Positions 43,119-51,365 of a stretch of 64,000 nt of DNA are shown here, piece after piece. The notes beneath the pieces were generated by a model. It ran no database searches, was not told the DNA's origin, and saw only the letters and a list, made by a program, of their open reading frames with translations. The position numbers and the translations under genes were made by a program. The DNA comes from Caecitellus pseudoparvulus (taxonomy: Eukaryota; Bigyra: Bicosoecida). Each line of letters opens with the position of its first letter. The stretch's first letter is position 1. Location of the stretch: the NCBI GenBank assembly GCA_965644315.1, contig CBFFRQ010000044.1, positions 62,001-126,000 on the forward strand, given 5' to 3'.

Positions 43119-43710
43119 TCAGCCAAGCACGATGGAGCTGCGGCCGCCAGGCGCTGAGAGCACGCGTGAAGAAGGGCGGTCGGAGATGAAGTTGCCTGTG
43201 CAGTGCCAGCGGGCGCGGGGACGTGCGGAGGGTGCGCAGAAGGCCAGCGTTTCTGCGGCACAGCGTTGCGAAACGCCACACGCACCTGTGTTTTGGCTGG
43301 CGCCGTTCGCGAAGGCGTTCTGGGACACACCACGACGGTATGCAGCAGAAACGATGGGGTCCTTGTTCTCCTTGGCGGGAGGGGCCGTCCCAGCGGGAGT
43401 GTACGCGGCAACAGGGGCTGTTGGCTTGGCGATGACCGCAGGCGCGCTGGTTGGCTGTGCGGCAGGGGTCACCTTGGGCGCTGTGTGGGCAGCCTGGGCA
43501 GGGGGCTCAGCCCAGCCGAAGGAGATACTGCTTGCACCGCCGGGAGGCGCCAGGCGGCGCGTCGTGGAGCGGCCAGTCATGACGTTGCCTGTGGGGTGGC
43601 GCGGTGGCGTGTCAGGGCAGGCGTTACGGTGGCAGGCACGCAGCGAGCGCACCTGTGTTCTGGCTGGCACCAGAGGCGTAAGCGTTAGCAGACCGAGATG
43701 AGTATGCCAT
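43119..43710 (-). CDS. SPIRAL1/Jupiter (HN1)-family microtubule-associated protein
   Basis: Three exons: 43710-43653, 43588-43286 and 43195-43119, with introns of 64 and 90 nt. Spliced, about 145 residues. It holds two copies of the family repeat. The first is ANAYASGASQNTG-NVMTGR then TRRLAPPGGASSISFG. The second is NAFANGASQNTG-NFISDR then SSRVLSAPGGRSSIVLG. Both splice sites fall inside the G of QNTG, at the same codon phase, so exon duplication is likely. Plant SPIRAL1 has the same QNxGNFxTDRPSTKVxxxPGG pattern; it localises to cortical microtubules and controls their dynamics. The Ala/Pro/Lys linker between repeats is not conserved. Confidence 0.85.
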
Positions 43711-44214
43711 GGTTCTCTGCGAATGGGCGCGGGGCTTGCCTGGCTTGCCTGGCCTGCAGGAAGCGCGCGCAGCGGTGTCACTCACGGGAGTGGCGGGCGT
43801 GAAACGCGAGGATGGAGCACGGACGCTGAAAGCGCTGTGGAGGTGTGTGAGGAGGTGAGTGGGGTGCAGTGTGGTGAGGTAGGGGTGCAAATGTGAGAGT
43901 TTGTTTTTGACTCACAATGTCTGCGGTGCGGCGCTTTAGCACATGCAGCAGCCGGCCGAGGCAGTCTTAGATTTGCCTGTGAACTGAGCGGCCCTACTTT
44001 GCTTGTGACATTTTACGCAAGAGAACACCCTGCCCCAACAAAAATACAAAACGCACGCCACCAAGAGCAGTGATCGCACGATCTCCAGGCATTTCTGCGC
44101 TTGCAGCTCTGTGCCCTGCCTGGACACTGCAGAAGGCAGCTGCGTCGGACACGTGTGTGTGCGGAAATTGGTCCCCCTCTGACGAGCCTGCGTTCTCGGC
44201 AGAGACGCCGCACC
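43711..44214. other. Divergent promoter region
   Basis: 504 bp between the SPIRAL1-like start (-) and the prenyltransferase start (+). It contains TGCGGAAATTGG at 44160-44171. A possible 43-nt 5'-UTR intron, 44158-44200 (GTGCGG...CGGCAG), would begin with the motif. The middle (43,880-44,060) is less GC-rich. No gene is supported. Confidence 0.45.
44160..44171 (+). promoter_or_regulatory. Recurrent motif TGCGGAAATTGG upstream of prenyltransferase
   Basis: Sense orientation, 44 bp before the ATG at 44215, possibly at the start of a short 5'-UTR intron. Confidence 0.45.
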
Positions 44215-46380
44215 ATGCATGGCAGCCGCGCCACAGCGGCGGCAGGCCTCATCAAAGCAGCAAAGGCCTCCAATGCACAGGTGCTGAACGCTTTCGCTGC
44301 CCTCATGGGACACGGTGAGCCTGCCCTTGGCCAGGACTCCGCCGTGCACTTGGAAGGCAGCCAGCCGTCCCTGTCCATTGGCACACAGCACCTGTCGCAG
44401 CGGGAGGTGCTGCGGCTGCTCGCCTGTGGCGGGGTGTACACCCAGCCCAGCATCAGGGTGTGCCTGCCCTGCGGTGGCGTGCTGGAGCCTGCAGAGGCAC
44501 ATGTGACGACGCAGCTGGTGGCCTGCTGCCAGCACGTGCTGGCGCTGAGCCACGTGGCTCTCACCTTCCGCTGCCCCGAGGGCGCGGCAGACGTCACCGT
44601 CGCGCTGTCCACTCCACAGCCACCCTCCCACCCTGTGCACGAGGGGGCTAGTGCACTGCAGGCTGCCCAGTCGGCTGTGCTGCGCGCTTCCCTGTGCGTG
44701 GCCAGTGGAGCGGCGCGTCAGGAGCCACCCACTGCGCCTGTGGCCCTGGACAGCCCCCTGAGCCCGCCTCTGGACAGCGAGCGCACCTTCACCCTCTCCT
44801 ACCGGCTGCCAGTGCCGCCTGGGTGGGAGGGTCACGTCGCCATGCTAGCCCTGCCTGCACCTGCCGCAGCCCGAGGCAGTGCCAGCCTCTGGTGTGCCGA
44901 CCCCTGCCCCCTCATCTCAGTGGAGGGCTTCACACAGCCGCTGAAGGCGCCGTCAGCCCAGTCCCCCGCCTGCCCACCCTGTCTGGCGGGGGCTGCGCAG
45001 CCCTGGCGGTGTGTGGCGGTGGCGCAGTGGGGTGCTAGCTCACCCGACCATGGAGCGTGCGTGCTGGGCGTGTGTGCTGCGCTGGCGCCGTCCCTGGCAC
45101 ACGCGGCAGGGCTGTGGAGTGACCAAGCACGTGGGCGGGGTGAAGAGTCTGTGGCTCACATGCCGCTGGTGGAGGGGTCGTTGAGCCCCCCTCCGGTTGG
45201 CCCCTTACCCCCCCTCACCCTGCCCCGGCACCTGGCTCTCATCATGGACGGCAACGGGCGGTGGGCCAAGCGCCACGGCCTGCCGCGCAGCAAGGGACAC
45301 ACGGCAGGGGTGGACAGCATCCACCGCGTAATACGCGCCGCCCGGCGCCTCGCCATCCCCACCCTCACCCTGTACGCCTTCTCCTCCCAAAACTGGGCCC
45401 GCCCAGCCGGCGAGGTGGCGCACCTCATGCAGCTGCTGGAACACTTTGTGTTCCACGACTGCCAGCAACTCGTGGACAATGGCGTGCGCCTGGTGACCCT
45501 GGGGGACACGGGGCGCCTGCCGCCTGCGGCTCGAGATGGACTGCGGGCACTGGCCGCCACGTCAGCGGGCAACACCGCCCTCACCCTTGTGCTTGCACTG
45601 TCCTATGGCGGGCAGGAGGAAATCGCAGCGGCGGCAGGAGAGGCGGCGCAGGATGTCCTGGACGGCAAGCTGTGCCCTGCTGCGCTGGGGGAAGACGTGG
45701 GGGTGTTGGGCGCGTACATGCCCTTGCACCGGGCGGGCCTGCCAGATCCCGACCTGCTCGTGCGCTCGTCGGGGGAGCTGCGCCTGTCCAACTTCCTCCT
45801 GTGGCACATGGCGTACGCGGAGATCTGCGTCACGCCCGTCCTGTGGCCAGACTTCTCCGAGGCGCACCTGGTCGCTTGCATCGCAGACTTCGCCAGCCGC
45901 CAGCGCCGCTTCGGGCTGACAGGGGAGCAGGTGAACGGGGAGGACACGGGCGCACTGCCCAGCACGCCGCCTGCTCTGCCGCCCAAGCTGCCACCGCCCT
46001 CGCCCTCTGCAGCACGCGCCACCTCTCCCACTGCCGCCCATGTCCTGGCGGCGGCACAGCGCACGGTGGGGGGCAGTGGGCCGGGGTGGTTGGCGGCCTG
46101 GGCTGGCGTGGCGGCACTGCTGGCCACAGCAGCACCACTATGCTCCCTGCCCGCCTTCAAAGCGCCGCCGTTGCCAGCTTGCCTGGCCCCTGGCCCTGCC
46201 CTGGGTGGGGCGGCGTGTCTGCCCATCACACCCCAAGCGGCCGCTCAGGCGGGGGGGGTGTGGCTGGTGTCATGCCTGTGGGCAGCGCTGGCTCAGGGCG
46301 GGCTGGGGGTGGTCTTCTTGGTGCTGGTGGCAGTGGCCCTGGTGGCTGCGCCCCATGCGCTGGTGGGTGGCAGTGTGTGA
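44215..46380 (+). CDS. cis-Prenyltransferase (dehydrodolichyl-PP synthase type) fused to N- and C-terminal extensions
   Basis: An uninterrupted frame of about 721 residues from ATG 44215 (MHGSRATAAAGLIKAAK). Roughly residues 1-340 are an unrecognised domain with paired Cys motifs (VYTQPSIRVCLPCGGVLEP, VACCQHVLALSH). The cis-prenyltransferase starts at 45,220: LPRHLALIMDGNGRWAKRHG (catalytic Asp in MDGNGRWA), LYAFSSQNWARP, LALSYGGQEEI, and the C-terminal DPDLLVRSSGELRLSNFLLW. It extends farnesyl-PP with cis-isoprene units to dolichol-length chains in the ER. The RxG motif near the end, typical of single-subunit enzymes, was not identified. After a Pro/Ala linker, two or three hydrophobic stretches (LAAWAGVAALLATAA; LGVVFLVLVAVALVAAPHAL) suggest a C-terminal membrane anchor, unusual for this family. 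Confidence 0.85.
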   Translation: MHGSRATAAAGLIKAAKASNAQVLNAFAALMGHGEPALGQDSAVHLEGSQPSLSIGTQHLSQREVLRLLACGGVYTQPSIRVCLPCGGVLEPAEAHVTTQLVACCQHVLALSHVALTFRCPEGAADVTVALSTPQPPSHPVHEGASALQAAQSAVLRASLCVASGAARQEPPTAPVALDSPLSPPLDSERTFTLSYRLPVPPGWEGHVAMLALPAPAAARGSASLWCADPCPLISVEGFTQPLKAPSAQSPACPPCLAGAAQPWRCVAVAQWGASSPDHGACVLGVCAALAPSLAHAAGLWSDQARGRGEESVAHMPLVEGSLSPPPVGPLPPLTLPRHLALIMDGNGRWAKRHGLPRSKGHTAGVDSIHRVIRAARRLAIPTLTLYAFSSQNWARPAGEVAHLMQLLEHFVFHDCQQLVDNGVRLVTLGDTGRLPPAARDGLRALAATSAGNTALTLVLALSYGGQEEIAAAAGEAAQDVLDGKLCPAALGEDVGVLGAYMPLHRAGLPDPDLLVRSSGELRLSNFLLWHMAYAEICVTPVLWPDFSEAHLVACIADFASRQRRFGLTGEQVNGEDTGALPSTPPALPPKLPPPSPSAARATSPTAAHVLAAAQRTVGGSGPGWLAAWAGVAALLATAAPLCSLPAFKAPPLPACLAPGPALGGAACLPITPQAAAQAGGVWLVSCLWAALAQGGLGVVFLVLVAVALVAAPHALVGGSV

Positions 46381-46508
46381 GAGGCGGCGTGTGTCGCGCA
46401 GTGCGGCAGCGAGCTCACAACACCCTCCACCAGCACTGCCAGCAAGGCTTGTGCCTTGGCCAATGCACCGCACCACCACTGCCTGCGCACGGAGCACGTG
46501 GCACCAGC

Positions 46509-48323
46509 ATGGCCAGCGAAGCAGCAGGGGCCCCTGTGCCCCGTGCAGTGGACAGCTCCGCCATCGCCACTTCGCCAAACCACCTGTCCAGCTGCGCCAT
46601 CTCCAGCTGCGTGACGCGGTATGAGGACGAGGAGAAGAAGAAGGGCAAGTTCACGGCGTTTGTCATTGAAATCAAGACGCATGGCGGCCTGTCCTGGACC
46701 GTGGAGCGCCGGTACCGGCAGTTCTACAACCTCAACAAGGTACGACACAGCGGGGCGGTGGAGCGCGGCAGCGCCAGGTGCCACCCGCCGCCCTGCCGCC
46801 TGCACAGGAGCTGAAGCAGTCCTACGCCCAGCTGAAGCTGTTCAAGTTCCCCCAGAAGAAGTGGTTTGCAAACTTCGCGACGTCCACCATTGAGACGCGT
46901 CGCAGGGACTTTGAGGACTACCTCGGGGAGCTGGTGAGGCCTGCGAAACGCCGGGTGGGGCAGTGCAGCACCCTGGGCAACCCACCCCGCCCCCGCGCCC
47001 TCGCAGCTGTGCCTGCAGCCACGCCCATCCCAGCTGAACCAGTTCTTAGAGGTGGCCAGCCACATTTGGGGCTTGGAGGGCGGCGAGGGGGGAGAGGGTG
47101 CCAGTGGCGGCCGTGCCGCGCAGAGCCTGGCTCGCCTGGCGCGGGGTGAAGTGCAAATCGAAGACTTCGAGCTGCTGAAGGTGCTGGGCAAGGGCAGCTT
47201 CGGGAAGGTGTTCCTGGTGCGCCTCATCCCCACTGGCGCCGTGTACGCGATGAAGGTGCTGAAGAAGAGCGAAGTGGTGCGGCGGCGGCAGGTGGAGCAT
47301 ACCAAGGCTGAGCGGCGCATCATGGGTGGCGTGGGGCACCCCTTCATCGTCGGGCTGCGCTTCGCCTTCCAGACGGCCGACAAGCTGTACATGGTCACGG
47401 ATTACTGCCGTGGCGGGGAGCTGTTCTTCCACCTCAAGCGTTTCCGCACGTTCACGGAGCCCATGGTGAAGTTCTTCGCTGCGGAGCTGGTGGCGGCCCT
47501 GCAGCACCTGCACTCCTGCCACGTCGTCTACCGCGACCTGAAGCCGGAGAACGTGCTGCTGGACGAGGAGGGGCACATCATGCTCACGGACTTCGGGCTG
47601 AGCAAGGAGGATGTGGCGGACCCCCGAGGCGCCACCACTTTCTGCGGCACGCCAGAGTACCTAGCGCCGGAGATGCTCATCAACCGCAAGAGCAGGCAGG
47701 GGTACGGCAAGGCGGTGGACTGGTGGAGCCTGGGCACGCTCATGTTCGAGATGCTGACGGGGTGGCCGCCCTTCTACGACAAAAACCTGCGCAAGATGTG
47801 CGAGCAGATCCTGCGGGGCAAGCTCGTGTTCCCCCCCGACTGCACCGCCTCGCCCCAACTGCAGGACCTCATCGCAGGGCTGCTGCGACGCGACCCCGTC
47901 TCGCGCCTGGGCAACGAGACCGGCACGGTGCCGTCCCCCGCCGGCTCCAAGGCTGCCTCGGAGGGCGTCACGCGGGAGGTGGACGGTATGGATGTGCGGG
48001 CACACCCCTTCTTCGAGGGCATTGACTGGGAGGCGCTGGAGGGGCGGCAGGTGGAGCCGCCCTTCAAGCCAGCTGTGTCGGGGGAGGACGACATCTCCAA
48101 CTTCGACCAGACCTTCACGGCGGAGCCCGCCATGCTCACCCCCCCTGACGACAGCGGCATGGGGGGGGGTGAGGACTTCGGCGACTTCATGTACGCAGAC
48201 GCTGGCGCGGTGGCGGCGGCGGGTGGGGGGGGGGCGCAGGGGGGGGAGGGGGGCGTCGCTGCGGCGGCTGCAGAAGGCGTGACGCCCCCCCCTCCCACTG
48301 AGGGGGTGGCCTCCAGCGACTGA
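46509..48323 (+). CDS. AGC-family protein kinase with N-terminal PX domain
   Basis: Three exons: 46509-46739, 46808-46933 and 47007-48323, with introns of 68 and 73 nt. The PX domain spans the first two joins: AFVIEIKTHGGLSWTVERRY then RQFYNLNK, ELKQSYAQLKLFKFPQKKWF and RDFEDYLGEL. PX domains usually bind PI3P. The kinase follows with LGKGSFGKVFLVRL, YAMKVLKKSE, YRDLKPENVLLDEEG, TDFGLSKEDV and the activation loop GATTFCGTPEYLAPE with a phosphorylatable Thr for PDK1. The AGC tail has a turn-motif-like MLTPPDD. Its hydrophobic motif reads F-G-D-F-M-Y (48177-48194), lacking the usual Ser/Thr. SGK3 and yeast Ypk-like kinases share this layout only in part. The last 50 residues are a poly-Gly tail. 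Confidence 0.9.
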
Positions 48324-48489
48324 GGCGGTGCCGTGCCACGGCCTGTGCGGAATTCACGTGACTAGCTTGCACTGCGCCGCCAAAACGCACCTGACTCGCC
48401 ACCATCACGTCAACCCCCGGCCTGCACTGGTGCTCACTTGGGACGACGTGTGGCCTGCCCAGCGCAGGCAGTGGCAGTGCAGTGGCAGC

Positions 48490-51165
48490 ATGCAGGCAGT
48501 AGACTGGGCAGTGGACGTTGCTGCCGAGGCAGCGCGCACGTGTGTGCTGGAGTGCTGCCGCCTGGGCAGTCGGGCGTCCAATGGCGCCAGCGCGACAGTG
48601 CTGGCGGCCGTCTTTGGCACCTCCTACGCCCACTCCCGGCGCCGGCGCATTCTGGCGGGCGGGCCTTCACAAAGCGTGTCGGCGGGGCCAGGCAGACGGC
48701 GAGCAGGCGCACCAGCTGGCCCAGATGCCGACCACGGCATGTTATCAGGGGCACTGAATGCCGACACCATGAAGCACGCCAGCATGGGGGGCTTGACAGA
48801 CACTGAAGGGCAGCGCCGGCCGCCTGACGTGGGTGTGGCGGCTGGCGGTGGCTGCGTGGCTTGCCTGCGGAATATGGCTTCTTCAGCGGCGGCCGCCAGC
48901 ACGCACAGCGCTGCAGTGGGGGACGTCGTGTGCCCCGCATTGCACCTGGGCCAGTGCAACGCCGCCTGTCTGGGCTGCGTCCGGGCGTGCAGCTGTGGCC
49001 TGCTGCGCCCAGCAGACCTCGGCGTCGGCATGGGGCAACGCGCCTTGACTGCCGGGCACGTCGTGGACAAGGAGATCAGTGTGGGGGCGGGTGACGGGGG
49101 GGGTGCCGCGCACAGCGGGCTGCTGGAAGATACCAAGCTGTCCCTGCTCATGGGCGTGGACAGGTGTGCCGCTGGCACCAAGTCCTGCCTGCGCTGTGGG
49201 TGCTGTCGGCCGGCAACGCGTGTGGCAGAGGAGGAGGGGGGAGGTGGGGGGGGTGAGGCGCCCCCCCCACCCCACGACCCACACGAGGGCATCAGTGTGC
49301 AGACCATTCGCAGCAAGTGGGGCATGCCCGTGCGCACGTACCGCGTCGTGGCGGCGGATGGCTACGTCCTGCAGCTGGTGCGCATCCCCCGCCCCACAGC
49401 GACACAAGCAGTGTACTTCCAGCACGGACTGCTGGACAGTGCCGCGGCATTCGTGGCTACCGGGCACTTGTTCTCCCTCGCCTGCCGCATGTACGCACAG
49501 GGGCATGACGTGTGGCTAGGCAACTTGCGCGGCACGACTGACACGCACAATTTCGACTTTGAAGCTCTGGAGCGCGCTCACGCATACACGCCCAGCCCAG
49601 GCTTAGGAGGGTGTTGGCGCCCCACCAAGGCGCCTGCCACCCCCCCTGCAGAAGGCAGCAAGGGAGGTGGCCCCAGCCGGCAGCCCAGGCGGCCGTCTGG
49701 GGCTTCTTCTGCTGCGTTTCCGCCCCGCCCTGCTGCGTTTCCCAGCCACACCCGACTGTCCCCCATGACGGGGCACTTCTGGTCCTTCTCAGTGGATGAC
49801 CATGTGCTGGACGTGCTGGCGCTGACGAGGGCCATCCACACGATCAAACGTCGCGAGCTCGTGGCGGTGGACACGCACGAACGCCGCCCGCCACCCGACG
49901 GTGCGACCCCCCTGACCCCCCCTGCCCACGTGAGGGGGGGGAAGCCCTTCACCCTCGTGGGAGTGGGGCACAGCATGGGTGGCTATGTCCTGCAGCTGGC
50001 AGTGCTGTACAGCAAGGCGCTGTGCCGGCCCACCCGCCTAGACCGCCTGGTGCTTCTGTCACCTGCCGGGTTGCACTTCAACGTGGGCACGCTGGTGTGG
50101 GGCGGCGTGGCAGCCCTGAACAGCGTGTTCCAACACGCCCCTGAAGGCCCCTTCCCCCTGCGTCTCTCCCTGCTGGAGCGCCTCGCCGCCAAGCTCCTGC
50201 AAGACCTCAAGCGCTCACAGTCCACTTCCGACGTCGTGGCGGCGGCTGGCGCGGCGTTTTTCGGAGGCGACATGCACAGGTGGGCCTTCCGCCACATCAA
50301 GCTGAGTGAATACCCGCTGGGCGGCACCTCCCGCCGCGTCATCCGGCATGGAGTGCAGTGTGTCCTGGTGGGGGACATGCAAGCGTACAGTTATGGGCGG
50401 GCGGGAAACCTGCACAGGTATGGGTGCCACCCGCCACCCGTGTACCGGCAAGACCTGGGGCTGTTCAGCGTGCCCGTGCGGTTCATGGCAGGTGGACAGG
50501 ACTGGCTCATCCCCCCTGCCGACATCGCCGTGCAACACGCCAGCCTGAACGCCGTGCGCCCAGGCCTCTCTGCCATGCACACTGTGCATGCCGCTGGGCA
50601 CCTGGATTTCACGCTGGGCATGAACGACCGCATCATCGGCTACGCGGTGCGCCTCATCGCAGGGGGGGGAGCGGCGGGTGCACCAGGCACTACTGGTGCG
50701 GGGAGTGGGGGGGAGGAGGTGGAGGGGGGTGGAGGGGAGGATGCACCCCCCCCCGTCCCCCCCCAGCACCTGCGCCCCATCACGGAGGTGGCAGTGCGCA
50801 AACGCCACCCCCGCCCAGAGGCGTTTGAAGCGGCGTGGGGCGACCTGCAAAGTGCCCTGGCGCGGGGTGTGCATGGGGATGACCCCGTGTCGGCCGGCGT
50901 GGCGGCGTGGCGTGATGTGACGACTGCCGCACAAGCGGTGCAGAGCCAGTGGATGCCAGCCGCGGCACAGGCTGACACGTACCCATGGCTGCGCGCGCCT
51001 GACAAGTACGAAGCAGCCTTTCGCACCCTGGACGCGGAGATGCAGGAGGACATGGCCAGCCTTCGGCGCCGTGTCGAGGGGTACCGAGTGTGGCTAGTGA
51101 GGGAGGTGGGTGTACCAGCCACCCACCTGCGTCACTGTGACGCCCCCCACGCACAGTCGCTGTAG
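48490..51165 (+). CDS. Acid lipase-like alpha/beta hydrolase
   Basis: One open frame; ATG 48490 (MQAVDWAVDVAAEAARTCVL) is the first plausible start, giving about 891 residues. The first 260 residues are unrecognised. From 49,290 the acid lipase pattern appears: IRSKWGMPVRTYRVVAADGY (AB-hydrolase-associated lid domain), FQHGLLDSAAAFVATG, DVWLGNLRGTT, the nucleophile elbow VGVGHSMGGYVLQLA, the acid GGQDWLIPPADI and the His AAGHLDFTLG. Family members (LIPA, LIPF) hydrolyse triacylglycerols or sterol esters. Two Pro/Gly-rich insertions (49,600-49,760 and 49,880-49,940) split the core in frame. No signal peptide is evident at this start, so a missed first exon or a cytosolic or lipid-droplet role is possible. 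Confidence 0.8.
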   Translation: MQAVDWAVDVAAEAARTCVLECCRLGSRASNGASATVLAAVFGTSYAHSRRRRILAGGPSQSVSAGPGRRRAGAPAGPDADHGMLSGALNADTMKHASMGGLTDTEGQRRPPDVGVAAGGGCVACLRNMASSAAAASTHSAAVGDVVCPALHLGQCNAACLGCVRACSCGLLRPADLGVGMGQRALTAGHVVDKEISVGAGDGGGAAHSGLLEDTKLSLLMGVDRCAAGTKSCLRCGCCRPATRVAEEEGGGGGGEAPPPPHDPHEGISVQTIRSKWGMPVRTYRVVAADGYVLQLVRIPRPTATQAVYFQHGLLDSAAAFVATGHLFSLACRMYAQGHDVWLGNLRGTTDTHNFDFEALERAHAYTPSPGLGGCWRPTKAPATPPAEGSKGGGPSRQPRRPSGASSAAFPPRPAAFPSHTRLSPMTGHFWSFSVDDHVLDVLALTRAIHTIKRRELVAVDTHERRPPPDGATPLTPPAHVRGGKPFTLVGVGHSMGGYVLQLAVLYSKALCRPTRLDRLVLLSPAGLHFNVGTLVWGGVAALNSVFQHAPEGPFPLRLSLLERLAAKLLQDLKRSQSTSDVVAAAGAAFFGGDMHRWAFRHIKLSEYPLGGTSRRVIRHGVQCVLVGDMQAYSYGRAGNLHRYGCHPPPVYRQDLGLFSVPVRFMAGGQDWLIPPADIAVQHASLNAVRPGLSAMHTVHAAGHLDFTLGMNDRIIGYAVRLIAGGGAAGAPGTTGAGSGGEEVEGGGGEDAPPPVPPQHLRPITEVAVRKRHPRPEAFEAAWGDLQSALARGVHGDDPVSAGVAAWRDVTTAAQAVQSQWMPAAAQADTYPWLRAPDKYEAAFRTLDAEMQEDMASLRRRVEGYRVWLVREVGVPATHLRHCDAPHAQSL

Positions 51166-51365
51166 ACCCCCCCTGTCAAGACAATGCATGCTTAGCGACA
51201 TAAATGCTTAAATCAATTTACGCAAGTGCAAGCCTGCCTGCCAGACGCGGGCGCAACCAGCAGCACGCGGCGGTCGAAAACAGTGCTGCTTGGGACTTGC
51301 CACGAGACGGGAACACGCAGGTCTTGACCGCTCCAGCGCCGTCTCACGCCACGTTTCTTCGCCTC

